Below, one piece after another: positions 8,309 to 16,826 of a stretch of DNA of 64,000 nt. The stretch is from Brumimicrobium sp051745635. Its GTDB lineage: Bacteria > Bacteroidota > Bacteroidia > Flavobacteriales_D > Crocinitomicaceae. The stretch covers positions 1-64,000 of the forward strand of contig JBNJEH010000002.1 of NCBI GenBank assembly GCA_051745635.1. The letters run 5' to 3'. Each line of letters opens with the position of its first letter. Within the stretch, counting starts at the first letter, position 1. Below the pieces are notes generated by a model. The model was given only the letters and a program-made list of their open reading frames with translations, was not told where the DNA came from and searched no databases. A program made the translations under genes and the position numbers.

Positions 8309-9619
8309 TTAAAGTTCTCGCACTTGTTTGTTTTTCTCTTTTTTTGTTGCTCTGGTACCCTTGAAAACAATCAACGCAAGGATCAAAATACCAACCACCA
8401 CAATCCAGAGCCAATAATCCCAAATCGTGGCCGATTTCTCTACGCGCTGCTGGAGCTCCTGTTCCCGCAACTCGCTCAAATAGCTCTGCTGTTGCAGTTC
8501 CTGCTGAAAACTCATGCGAAGCGCAGCCAATTCACCTGAAACCTTCTCTTCCCGAAAAGCTTGATCGGCCGCAATATACTCCTTCAGGTATTGCGCTTGC
8601 TTGCGATAATTCGCCAGTGAATCGTATAAAATACTCATCTGCCACAATACATCGCGCTGTCCTTCCAGATTGTCGTTCTCTTTAGCAATGGTCATAGATT
8701 TTTCGTAAGCCACCATTGCGCTGTCCAGTTCATTAATACCAAAGTAGAAATCGCCCAGGTTGTAGTACGACTCTGCAATATAAAACTGATCTCCACTCTT
8801 TTTGCGATAAGACAACGACAATTCAAAATAGTCTTGCGCCTTTGAATAGTCCCCTTGAAAATACGCTACAATAGCCAGGTTTGTATAGCCATTAGCAATG
8901 AGTTTTGGCTGCCCTGTACTCAAATTAAACTCCATGCTTTTTTCGAGTAATTCACTGGCTTTCTCCGGTTCTTCTTTATCGAGGTAGAGCTGACCTAACA
9001 CACCATAAGCCGTACCCAGATTGCGCACATTTGAGACGGACTGGTTATATTCAATGTAATCATTCAATAACTTCTCAGCTTCATCGTACTTTTCCTGACT
9101 AATATAAATGCGCGCGAGGTTGGCGGATGAAAGCGATCTAAAATCACTCTTCCCCGTCCGCTTACCATGTTTGTGCGATTTCAGGTAATACTCTTCCGCC
9201 CTGATCCGTTCACTTTGCAAATAAGCATTATTGCCCATTGCATTAAATACTTCCGCTAGCATCGAATCGTTTTTGGTATATGAAAAGAATTTTTTAGCCG
9301 TCGTCAGCTTGGCTAGCGCCTCTTGATAAAGCCCCTGATCATTCAATACATGTCCAAAAATATAATTTGAAAAAGCCAGAGCGTCTTCACGGCTATTATT
9401 CGCTCCTTCGGCGTGCAAGTCCTCAATAAAATAGTACAACGTGTCGTCGTCGACGGTGTTCAGCTCGTTGTGCATCAGAAATAACCGATCGATTTTTTGG
9501 TCAATCGAACCTTCGTGGTAGTGCTCGATGTGCTCTTCAATTTGCTGAGCCGACCCCGTGTGTATCCACCCCGACAAGCAGCACAAAAGAAAGAGATATT
9601 TAAGTTCTTGCATACGCAT
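8309..9619 (-). CDS. TPR protein with C-terminal coiled coil and membrane anchor
   Basis: 436 residues. Seen: signal peptide ending near GSAQ; at least six tetratricopeptide repeats (about 90-330, with recurrent YxxAxxLLxxxxxY and NLAxIYxxQxxYDEA motifs); a Gln-rich coiled coil (about 345-395); one transmembrane helix (about 397-418); and a short basic tail. This is the sensor half of the Bacteroidota TPR-histidine kinase or TPR-LuxR proteins, but the protein stops about 18 residues after the membrane helix, so no kinase or DNA-binding domain is present. A second ATG at 9613 would serve equally. Function unknown. Confidence 0.75.
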   Translation of the reverse strand: MRMQELKYLFLLCCLSGWIHTGSAQQIEEHIEHYHEGSIDQKIDRLFLMHNELNTVDDDTLYYFIEDLHAEGANNSREDALAFSNYIFGHVLNDQGLYQEALAKLTTAKKFFSYTKNDSMLAEVFNAMGNNAYLQSERIRAEEYYLKSHKHGKRTGKSDFRSLSSANLARIYISQEKYDEAEKLLNDYIEYNQSVSNVRNLGTAYGVLGQLYLDKEEPEKASELLEKSMEFNLSTGQPKLIANGYTNLAIVAYFQGDYSKAQDYFELSLSYRKKSGDQFYIAESYYNLGDFYFGINELDSAMVAYEKSMTIAKENDNLEGQRDVLWQMSILYDSLANYRKQAQYLKEYIAADQAFREEKVSGELAALRMSFQQELQQQSYLSELREQELQQRVEKSATIWDYWLWIVVVGILILALIVFKGTRATKKEKNKQVREL

Positions 9620-9976
9620 TATTGTTTTTTCGCAGTGATTTTATACTATTTCTACCAATCCCCTGCTCAATCAAAGATATCAAATATTTATCATTTTGAA
9701 TGAAATACCAATTGTTTTTTAACGACCCTGGTTGTGATCCTCGGCTCATCATAAGGCGTCCAATCCGCTACTTTAAAATCCTTCATTTCCGATTTCCGGA
9801 CCACCTCCTGCCCTCTCCAATAGATCTTATCAGCATTAAAATTCCAGCCGCAACAGTGACTGGCAAATTAATTTCAACAACCATTCGTATCCTTTCCCGA
9901 ATTCCTTTGAATTAAACAATTCAATAATTATTTTTGTTAGCAATACAAATACAAACACAAAAAGACAAATAGATTT
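9620..9976. other. Intergenic region with a possible minus-strand gene relic
   Basis: 357 nt between divergent genes. It contains the pruA promoter (9906-9936) and, on the minus strand, a 58-codon open stretch (9691-9867) with no usable early start whose translation looks protein-like (for example KIYWRGQEVV, DWTPYDEPRITTRVVKK). A plus-strand open frame over the same bases has no protein-like character. Nothing else recognised. Confidence 0.4.
9906..9936 (+). promoter_or_regulatory. Promoter of pruA
   Basis: TTTG at 9906-9909 and TATTTTTG at 9929-9936, separated by 19 nt: an exact match to the Bacteroidota housekeeping promoter (TTTG-N19-TAnnTTTG). The expected transcript start is near 9941, giving a leader of about 35 nt. 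Confidence 0.7.
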
Positions 9977-11608
9977 ATGGCAAACGCACATTTCAAAGTA
10001 CCAAAAACGGTGAACGAACCCGTCAATGATTACAAACCCGGTTCACCCGAAATCAAATCGTTGCTAGGAAAGTACAAAGCAATGTATAATCAGGAGCCCA
10101 TTGATGTTCCGATGTACATTGGTGGTGAAGAAATTCGCACAAATAATAAAAAGCCGATCAATCCACCACACGATCATAAAAAATTGCTCGGACATTTCAA
10201 TTATGGTGATAGCTCACACGTTGAAAAAGCTATCGATTCGGCGCTCAAAGCAAAAAAAGCGTGGTCCAAAATGAATTGGGAGGATCGTGCCAGCGTATTT
10301 TTGAAAGCGGCTGATCTCGTAGCAGGACCATACAGAGACAAGCTCAACGCAGCAACCATGCTCGGACAATCGAAAAATGTATTTCAGGCAGAAATCGATT
10401 CAGCATGTGAGTTAGCCGATTTTTTCCGCTTCAATGTAAAATACTTATCTGAATTATATACAGAACAGCCCGAATCTCCAAGAGGGTTTTGGAACCGTTT
10501 AGAATGGCGCCCGCTCGAAGGATTCGTCTTTGCAATTACTCCGTTTAATTTTACAGCAATTGCCGGTAATCTTCCTTCAGCTCCTGCGATATGCGGGAAT
10601 GTAGCCGTATGGAAACCAGCCGAAACTCAAGTCTACGCTGCCGGCGTAATTATGGAAGTTTTCAAAGAAGCTGGTTTACCTGATGGCGTTATTAATATGA
10701 TTACTGTAGATGGCCCGGATGCAGGAGATGTCATTTTCAAACACAAAGACTTCGCAGGACTTCATTTTACAGGATCAACGGCGGTTTTCAAGCACCTTTG
10801 GAAAGAAATTGCGAGCAACATTGACAACTACAGAGCTTATCCGCGGATCGTGGGTGAAACCGGTGGTAAAGATTTTATCATGGTTCACAAATCGGCAAAA
10901 CCTGTAGAAGTTGGTACTGCTATTTCGCGTGGTGCTTTTGAATTTCAGGGACAAAAATGCTCTGCAGCTTCCCGGGCTTACATACCAAAAGAATTGTGGC
11001 CTACTGTTAAACAAACAGTGATTGATCAGGTAGGGTCGTTTAAAATTGGATCTCCTGAAGACACCTCGAATTTTATCAATGCAGTAATTGATGAAAAAGC
11101 ATTCGATAAAATTGCGGGATACATTGATTATTGTATCGATTCAAAAGATGCGGAAATCGTAATTGGCGGTAAGTACGACAAATCGGAAGGTTACTTTATC
11201 CATCCGACGGTGGTCGTTACTTCTGATCCCAAATTTAAAACGATGGAAGAAGAAATCTTTGGCCCGGTCATTACCATCTACCTCTATGATGGCGAGAAGT
11301 ATGAAGAAACAATGGACATTCTGGATGAAACTTCACCTTACGCGCTGACGGGCTCTATAATCGCTCAGGATCGCTATGCCATTAACGCAGCCATTGATCG
11401 ACTTGATCAAAGTGCGGGTAACTTCTACATCAATGACAAACCAACGGGAGCAGTTGTAGGACAACAGCCGTTTGGCGGTGCACGCGGTTCGGGAACGAAT
11501 GATAAAGCAGGTGCTAAACTCAACATGATGCGCTGGGTATCGGCCAGAACGATTAAAGAAACGTTTGTGCCGGCGATTGATTACCGCTATCCTTTTATGG
11601 GTGAATAG
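9977..11608 (+). CDS. pruA: L-glutamate gamma-semialdehyde dehydrogenase (1-pyrroline-5-carboxylate dehydrogenase)
   Basis: 543 residues, the length of the monofunctional P5C dehydrogenases found in Bacteroidota and mitochondria, without the proline dehydrogenase domain of PutA. Aldehyde dehydrogenase landmarks: VGETGGKD with the general-base Glu294 and GQKCSAASR with the catalytic Cys328; also ITPFNFTAIAGNLP and the C-terminal FGGARGSGTNDKAG. It oxidises glutamate semialdehyde to glutamate with NAD+, the last step of proline and ornithine breakdown. rocD, which makes the same substrate from ornithine, lies 2.2 kb away. Strong promoter upstream and terminator downstream make it a single-gene unit. 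Confidence 0.95.
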   Translation: MANAHFKVPKTVNEPVNDYKPGSPEIKSLLGKYKAMYNQEPIDVPMYIGGEEIRTNNKKPINPPHDHKKLLGHFNYGDSSHVEKAIDSALKAKKAWSKMNWEDRASVFLKAADLVAGPYRDKLNAATMLGQSKNVFQAEIDSACELADFFRFNVKYLSELYTEQPESPRGFWNRLEWRPLEGFVFAITPFNFTAIAGNLPSAPAICGNVAVWKPAETQVYAAGVIMEVFKEAGLPDGVINMITVDGPDAGDVIFKHKDFAGLHFTGSTAVFKHLWKEIASNIDNYRAYPRIVGETGGKDFIMVHKSAKPVEVGTAISRGAFEFQGQKCSAASRAYIPKELWPTVKQTVIDQVGSFKIGSPEDTSNFINAVIDEKAFDKIAGYIDYCIDSKDAEIVIGGKYDKSEGYFIHPTVVVTSDPKFKTMEEEIFGPVITIYLYDGEKYEETMDILDETSPYALTGSIIAQDRYAINAAIDRLDQSAGNFYINDKPTGAVVGQQPFGGARGSGTNDKAGAKLNMMRWVSARTIKETFVPAIDYRYPFMGE

Positions 11609-11645
11609 CGTTACAGCAAATCACAAAACAAAACAATACAAATTG

Positions 11646-11680
11646 AAGAGTCGTTTCGTTTAGAGACGGCTCTTTTTTTT
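11646..11680 (+). terminator. Rho-independent terminator of pruA
   Basis: 12-bp stem (11646-11657 with 11663-11674, including G-U pairs), loop GTTTA, followed by T residues to 11680. Confidence 0.85.
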
Positions 11681-11797
11681 GATCAAAAGTATGTCCTACA
11701 GCGATGTCACCAACATCCCCGAGTTACATTTGCTGTTATCAACATCGTCCATTGGATAAAAGGAGGTTTGAAACGGTTCTCCTCCGTGCTTCTTTCG

Positions 11798-11805
11798 TAA
11801 TTTTG
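11798..11805 (+). promoter_or_regulatory. -7 box directly before the FtsB-like gene
   Basis: TAATTTTG matches TAnnTTTG and ends 4 nt before the GTG start codon, which would place the transcript start at or next to the first codon. No TTTG box lies at the standard distance. Confidence 0.35.
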
Positions 11806-11809
11806 AAAT

Positions 11810-12103
11810 GTGATCAAGCGTCTCAAATATCTCAAGAATAAATATGTGCTGACATTCATCATCTTTGTCATTTACATTCTTTTTTTAGATGATGTCGATG
11901 TATTCACGGTGGTGCGGCAGGAGATCAAACTCAACAAATTGCAAATCGAAAGTCGCGAGTTGGTTAAAAAATATGAAAAGACGCGGGAAAAGCTGGAGCA
12001 GCTCGATAATACCGAATCACTCGAACGGTACGCCCGGGAAAAAAAGATGTTTAAACGCGACGATGAGGATATTTTTGTGATCGTACATGAAGGATCCAAC
12101 TAA
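11810..12103 (+). CDS. FtsB/DivIC family septum formation protein
   Basis: 97 residues: short basic N-terminus, one membrane helix (about 11-26), then a coiled coil (about 35-70) with leucine heptads and the conserved C-terminal LERYAREKKMFKRDDEDIFVI segment typical of FtsB/DivIC proteins. In this family the protein bridges FtsL and FtsQ in the divisome. The start is a GTG at 11810, since a stop codon precedes it in frame at 11804 and no ATG is available. The gene stands alone, which is common in Bacteroidota. Confidence 0.8.
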   Translation: MIKRLKYLKNKYVLTFIIFVIYILFLDDVDVFTVVRQEIKLNKLQIESRELVKKYEKTREKLEQLDNTESLERYAREKKMFKRDDEDIFVIVHEGSN

Positions 12104-12301
12104 CATATAGTGCATTTTGCAAACCTTCCTTTATTTATTTCTGCTTACTTTTTTGTAGCCCCTTAATTTTGTAGCAATCCTACTGCAAAACTGATGAATA
12201 TCAGTTTCTTTCTGTAACATTTGTCATTCTGTTTTTAGTATCAATTCTAGTTCTTTGTATCAGAAAAGGAATTGATTTATAAATTATAAAAACAAAAGAT
12301 T

Positions 12302-13714
12302 ATGAAAGTTGAACAAATTTACACAGGATGTATTGCTCACGCGGCATACTATTTAGAAAACAATGGCGAAGCTGCAATCTTTGATCCATTGAGAGAAGTG
12401 GAACCGTATATTGAAAAAGCGAAAAAAGACAACGCTAAGATCAAATACGTATTTGAAACGCACTTCCACGCAGACTTTGTTTCTGGTCATCTGGATCTTG
12501 CAAAAAAAACAGGAGCAGATATCGTTTACGGACCTACCGCTCAACCTAAATTTGAGGCGATCATTGCAACGGACAATCAGGAGTTCAAGATTGGAGACTA
12601 TACAGTGAAAGCTATTCACACACCCGGCCATACGATGGAATCTACGACGTACCTACTCATCGATGAAAAAGGAAAAGAACACGGAATCATCACGGGAGAC
12701 ACGTTGTTTATTGGTGATGTAGGACGACCTGACCTGGCACAACACGTCATTGAAGATTTAACAGAAGAAAAGTTGGCAAGTCATCTTTACGATTCGTTGC
12801 GAAACAAAATTATGCCATTGAGCGACGAGCTCATCGTGTACCCTAATCATGGAGCGGGAAGCGCATGTGGGAAAATGATGTCAAAAGAAACCACCGACAC
12901 GTTGGGGAATCAAAAGAAGACGAACTATGCATTGCGCGAGGACATGACAAAAGACGAGTTTGTAAAAGAACTATTGACAGGACTAAAAAATCCTCCTGGA
13001 TATTTCCCAAAAAACGTACTCATGAATATTCAGGGTTACGAAAGTTTGGATGATGTCAAAGAACGCGCAGAGCAGCCACTCAGTGTGGAAGCCTTTGAAT
13101 TAGTCGCCAACGAAAAACGACCGCTCATTCTCGATACGCGTCCAGCGAAAAGCTTCCACAAAGGGTTTATTCCCAATAGTATCAATATAGGATTGGACAG
13201 CAATTTCGCGATGTGGGTAGGAGAACTAATTCCGGATATTAAACAGGAAATTCTTTTGGTTACCGAGCCCGGAAAAGAGGAAGAAAGTATTATTCGGCTT
13301 TCCAGAGTAGGTTATGACCATGCTATTGGTTTTCTAAAAGGTGGTTTTGAAACCTGGAAGCAAGCAGGAAAAGAAATTGATACGACGAACAGAATCGAAG
13401 TTGAGGCTCTCAAAGAAAAAATCGATCGCGGTGTAAAAATATTTGATGTGCGCAAAGCGAGTGAATTCAAGTCTCAGCACGTTGAAGGAGCTATTAACAC
13501 ACCTCTGGGATCCATCAATGATCATTTAGCTTCATTTCCAAAAGACGAACCATTCGTAATTCATTGTGCGGGAGGATACAGAAGTATGATTGCCGCTTCA
13601 ATCCTTAAATCAAGAGGTTGGGACAACTTCGAAGATGTGATTGGAGGATTCGATGCCATCAAGGAAACAGATGTTTCAGTAACTGAATATGTTTGTCCTA
13701 CGACACTGCTTTAG
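12302..13714 (+). CDS. CstB-like persulfide dioxygenase fused to pseudo-rhodanese and rhodanese domains
   Basis: 470 residues in three parts. (1) Metallo-beta-lactamase fold, about 1-245: metal ligands His54, His56 and Asp58 in HFHADF, His110 in TPGH and Asp133 in TGDTLF. The HxHxDF form (not DH) and the mono-iron ligand set suit persulfide dioxygenases (ETHE1/CstB). (2) Rhodanese-like domain, about 260-355, lacking a cysteine at its active loop (LVTEPGKEE). (3) Rhodanese domain, about 365-460, with catalytic loop CAGGYRS and Cys422. Dioxygenase-pseudorhodanese-rhodanese is the order described for staphylococcal CstB, which oxidises low-molecular-weight persulfides to sulfite and thiosulfate. 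Inferred role: sulfide or persulfide detoxification. No cst-type regulator is adjacent. Confidence 0.85.
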   Translation: MKVEQIYTGCIAHAAYYLENNGEAAIFDPLREVEPYIEKAKKDNAKIKYVFETHFHADFVSGHLDLAKKTGADIVYGPTAQPKFEAIIATDNQEFKIGDYTVKAIHTPGHTMESTTYLLIDEKGKEHGIITGDTLFIGDVGRPDLAQHVIEDLTEEKLASHLYDSLRNKIMPLSDELIVYPNHGAGSACGKMMSKETTDTLGNQKKTNYALREDMTKDEFVKELLTGLKNPPGYFPKNVLMNIQGYESLDDVKERAEQPLSVEAFELVANEKRPLILDTRPAKSFHKGFIPNSINIGLDSNFAMWVGELIPDIKQEILLVTEPGKEEESIIRLSRVGYDHAIGFLKGGFETWKQAGKEIDTTNRIEVEALKEKIDRGVKIFDVRKASEFKSQHVEGAINTPLGSINDHLASFPKDEPFVIHCAGGYRSMIAASILKSRGWDNFEDVIGGFDAIKETDVSVTEYVCPTTLL

Positions 13715-13736
13715 TCACTCGGAAGAACACAATAAA

Positions 13737-13766
13737 AAAGGGGCGTATTAAAAACTACGCCCCTTT
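13737..13766 (+). terminator. Terminator between the persulfide dioxygenase gene and rocD
   Basis: Perfect 11-bp stem (13737-13747 with 13756-13766), 8-nt A-rich loop. A-rich sequence precedes it and T-rich sequence follows it, so it can serve both convergent genes. Confidence 0.75.
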
Positions 13767-13794
13767 CCTTATTGATTGGAATTGAGATCAAACT

Positions 13795-15078
13795 CTATTT
13801 TTTAAATGCTGTCAGCGTCTTCTCGATAATTGCTACACAATCCATCAACTGCTCTTCGGTCATGACTAACGGAGGAGCAAAACGAATAATATTTCCATGC
13901 GTTGGCTTTGCGATCAACCCATTTTCTTTTAACGCCATACACAAATCCCACGCCGTTGAAGAATCGGGCGAATCATTGATTAAAACGGCATTCAGCATTC
14001 CTTTACCCCGCACTTTCGTAACGAGATCCGTTTTCTCAATAATACGATTCATTTCACGACGGAAAATCTCTCCCAGTTGACGCGCTCTTTGTGCTAAATG
14101 CTCATCCCGAATAACTTCGAGGGCCGCTACAGCTACTTTCGCTCCAAGAGGATTTCCTCCAAACGTCGACCCGTGCTGACCGGGTTTGATTACGTTCATA
14201 ATTTCATTATCTGCCAATACAGCAGAAACGGGATAAACACCGCCTGAAATCGCCTTCCCGAGCACCACAATGTCAGGGCGCACGTACGTATCTTCCTGCT
14301 GCTCACAATGTCCTTCACAAGAACAATTACCACAAACGGCAAGTAAACTACCTGTTCGGGCAATTCCCGTCTGGACCTCATCAGCAATAAATGTTACATC
14401 GTGCTTATCACACAACCTTCTCGCTTCTGCCATGTAATTGTCTGCCGGCGTAAACACACCTGCCTCACCCTGAATGGGTTCTACGAGGAATCCAGCTACG
14501 TTTTCTTCCTGAAGTGCCTTATCGAGTGCATCCACGTCATTGTAAGGAATTTTAACAAATCCAGGCGTGTAAGGACCGAAATTTTTGCGCGCCGTTTCAT
14601 CGTTTGAAAATGAAATAATCGTCGTTGTGCGACCGTGAAAGTTATTTTCACACACCACAATTTTGGCTTGTTCCTCGTCAATCCCTTTCTTTTCGTAAGC
14701 ATGTTTACGACAGATTTTGATTGCCGTTTCAACAGCTTCCGCACCGGAGTTCATAGCCAGCACTTTATCGAAATCAAAAAACTCTGTTACAAACTTCTCA
14801 AAAGGTCCCAATACATCATTGTAAAAAGCACGAGAAGTCAAGGTTAAAGTTTCCGCCTGATCTTTCAGGGCTCCGACAATATGCGGATGGCAATGTCCTT
14901 GATTCACCGCTGAATATGCAGATAGAAAATCGTAATACTTCTTTCCTTCAACATCCCAAACATGTACACCATCACCCTTTGAAAGCACCACTGGCAGCGG
15001 ATGGTAATTGTGCGCACCATGCTTTTCTTCCATTTTTATTAAATCTTCTGACGATAATTTTTCTTGTGTTTCACTCAT
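13795..15078 (-). CDS. rocD: Ornithine--oxo-acid transaminase
   Basis: 427 residues, class III PLP aminotransferase. Visible: the ornithine aminotransferase start (HGAHNYHPLPVVLSKGDGVHVWD), PLP-binding NSGAEA (110-115), IADEVQTG (231-238) and the Schiff-base lysine Lys275 in LGKAISGG. It converts ornithine and 2-oxoglutarate to glutamate semialdehyde and glutamate, feeding PruA. Unusual: between ARTGSLLAV and VRPDI there is an insert of about 15 residues with Cys249, Cys252, Cys254 and Cys258 (CxxCxCxxxC), absent from mammalian and Bacillus enzymes as remembered. It may be shared by some Bacteroidota relatives. Own promoter at 15148-15177. Confidence 0.93.
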   Translation of the reverse strand: MSETQEKLSSEDLIKMEEKHGAHNYHPLPVVLSKGDGVHVWDVEGKKYYDFLSAYSAVNQGHCHPHIVGALKDQAETLTLTSRAFYNDVLGPFEKFVTEFFDFDKVLAMNSGAEAVETAIKICRKHAYEKKGIDEEQAKIVVCENNFHGRTTTIISFSNDETARKNFGPYTPGFVKIPYNDVDALDKALQEENVAGFLVEPIQGEAGVFTPADNYMAEARRLCDKHDVTFIADEVQTGIARTGSLLAVCGNCSCEGHCEQQEDTYVRPDIVVLGKAISGGVYPVSAVLADNEIMNVIKPGQHGSTFGGNPLGAKVAVAALEVIRDEHLAQRARQLGEIFRREMNRIIEKTDLVTKVRGKGMLNAVLINDSPDSSTAWDLCMALKENGLIAKPTHGNIIRFAPPLVMTEEQLMDCVAIIEKTLTAFKK

Positions 15079-15147
15079 AAAATAAATTGTTCTTTAGTTT
15101 GAAATAATTAATAAAATCCTCGTTTTATCTAAGGTTTGACTTACATG

Positions 15148-15177
15148 CAAATATACAAATGTATTCCTGAAGTCAAA
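15148..15177 (-). promoter_or_regulatory. Promoter of rocD
   Basis: Minus-strand TTTG (15177-15174), 18 nt, then TATATTTG (15155-15148): close match to TTTG-N19-TAnnTTTG. Leader of about 65 nt before the rocD ATG. Confidence 0.6.
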
Positions 15178-15235
15178 GCGAATAAGGCTTTTGAATCATT
15201 CTGTATAGCGGGGATTCGGGCAACGCCGAGCACAG

Positions 15236-16000
15236 CTAACGCACGAACACCCATTCGTCCTGTGTAGACATTTGTTCGCTATACGAATAACCATCTACAT
15301 TGTAGCCTTTAAGATCTTCTGCGCTGTCGTATTGATTCTGTACGATATCTCGCGCCATTGCTCCCCGCGCGTGTTTCGCGTACATCATCACCACTTTGTA
15401 TTGATCTCCCTTCAACTCTTTAAAAACGGGGGTAATCACCCGCGCATTCAATCTTTTTTCACCCAACGCCCTGAAGTATTCTTTCGACGCCAAATTAATG
15501 ACAACCTCGTCTTCCTCCATTTCATCATTTAAAAAATCTGCCAGTCGACTGCCCCAAAATTCATAGAGGTTGTTTTGATTTTTATTGATTTTCCATTTGG
15601 TTCCCATCTCAAGACGATACGGATACATCAGGTCAAGCGGACGCAGCAGGCCATAGAGCCCAGACAAAATTCTGATATCTTTCTGTGCTTGCAGAATATC
15701 TTTTGTTTCCCAGTCCTCTACAGCTAACCCCTTATATACTTCACCCGTAAAGACTGTTATTGCCGGTTGTACATCGTCTTTTAACTTCGAAGGCTGTTCC
15801 CATTTTTGATAACGTTCATAGTTGAGATCGGTCAGGTTCGCCGACAACTTCATTAGCGCTCCGAGATCGGCTTTTGACATCCGTTTCAATTTTTTCGCTA
15901 AACGATCTGCTTCTTCAATGAACGGAGCTATACTCACCTCAGGCGTTTGAATATCCCGATTATAATCCAGCGATTTGGCTGGTGATAAAATTATTTTCAT
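15236..16000 (-). CDS. yaaA: Peroxide stress protein YaaA (DUF328/UPF0246)
   Basis: 254 residues, starting MKIILSPAKSLDY as is typical of the family; Escherichia coli YaaA is of nearly the same size. Other conserved pieces: AITVFTGEVYKGL, ILSGLYGLLRPLD, PYRLEMGTK, NLASKEYF and a C-terminal KHARGAMARDI. Known: limits intracellular iron and DNA damage during hydrogen peroxide stress; a DNA-binding fold has been reported. An open frame continues upstream to 16171, but the ATG at 16000 is the family start. TATATTTG at 16023-16030 (minus strand) is a possible -7 box. Confidence 0.93.
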   Translation of the reverse strand: MKIILSPAKSLDYNRDIQTPEVSIAPFIEEADRLAKKLKRMSKADLGALMKLSANLTDLNYERYQKWEQPSKLKDDVQPAITVFTGEVYKGLAVEDWETKDILQAQKDIRILSGLYGLLRPLDLMYPYRLEMGTKWKINKNQNNLYEFWGSRLADFLNDEMEEDEVVINLASKEYFRALGEKRLNARVITPVFKELKGDQYKVVMMYAKHARGAMARDIVQNQYDSAEDLKGYNVDGYSYSEQMSTQDEWVFVR

Positions 16001-16198
16001 GTGTAACGCTTTCTTGTCTATACAAATATAAACACAAATTGTTGCCTGCATAACGTCAAGTCGTATTGTCAGTTTTTCAGAACAATCCCTGACAAAATCG
16101 TTCAAAACCATTAAAAATATGACGAATTGTCTACTTGACCGAAATGGCAACATCTTTGAGCTATCGCGCATACCAAATAAACGAGAAAAAAAGTTGTC

Positions 16199-16819
16199 AT
16201 GGGTAAAAAGAAAAAAAACAATCAGGAAGAATCAATAGAAAACACTGAAACGCAGGTGAAGGACGCGGAAAACAACGCGCATCAGGATAGTGAAGCAAAA
16301 GCTAAAAATCCTGATGATAAAACGAATGATGACAAGCAGGATCACCAAGATTCAAAAACGGAAGAAAAAGACCCCATTCAGGAATTAGAGTCAAAATACA
16401 ACGAATTGAATGATAAATATCTGCGCTTGTATTCTGACTTTGACAATTTTAGAAAACGTACAATCAAAGAAAAGGGAGAACTGATTTCTTCTGCCAGTGG
16501 CGAAATCATGAAAGATTTACTCGCCGTACTCGATGATTTTGAACGCGCACTGGAATCTAACGCCACCTCAGAAGACCCTGCGAACATGAAAGAAGGCTTT
16601 GAATTGATTTATAACAAATTCAAAAATATTCTCACTTCAAAAGGATTAGAGCCAATGGACAGCAAGGGTAAACCTTTTGACCTGGATCACCACGAAGCGG
16701 TCACCAATATCCCTGCGCAAGAGGAAGAAGACAAAGGGAAAGTAATGGATGTTATTGAAAAGGGATATTTCTTAAATGACAAAGTACTGCGTTACGCCAA
16801 AGTAGTAGTAGGACAATAA
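16199..16819 (+). CDS. grpE: GrpE nucleotide exchange factor
   Basis: 206 residues: a strongly charged, low-complexity N-terminal tail (about 1-60), a long coiled coil (about 62-120, ending RKRTIKEKGE), and the C-terminal beta-wing with the HEAV and VIEKGYFLNDKVLRYAKVVV signature. It releases ADP from DnaK. Followed 7 nt later by dnaJ, a normal co-chaperone operon. dnaK is not in the window. No CIRCE-type operator was seen in the 198 nt upstream. Confidence 0.95.
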   Translation: MGKKKKNNQEESIENTETQVKDAENNAHQDSEAKAKNPDDKTNDDKQDHQDSKTEEKDPIQELESKYNELNDKYLRLYSDFDNFRKRTIKEKGELISSASGEIMKDLLAVLDDFERALESNATSEDPANMKEGFELIYNKFKNILTSKGLEPMDSKGKPFDLDHHEAVTNIPAQEEEDKGKVMDVIEKGYFLNDKVLRYAKVVVGQ

Positions 16820-16826
16820 ACGATTT

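Noticed and set aside
9700..9915. 71-codon plus-strand frame upstream of pruA
   Set aside because: No protein-like character; the opposite strand over the same bases looks more coding-like, and the pruA promoter overlaps its end.
10775..11014. Antisense frame within pruA
   Set aside because: Overlaps the conserved catalytic region of pruA and has no independent evidence.
15236..16171. Long N-terminal extension of YaaA
   Set aside because: The family begins with MKIILSPAK, encoded at 16000; the extra 57 residues have no family match and a -7-like box lies inside them.
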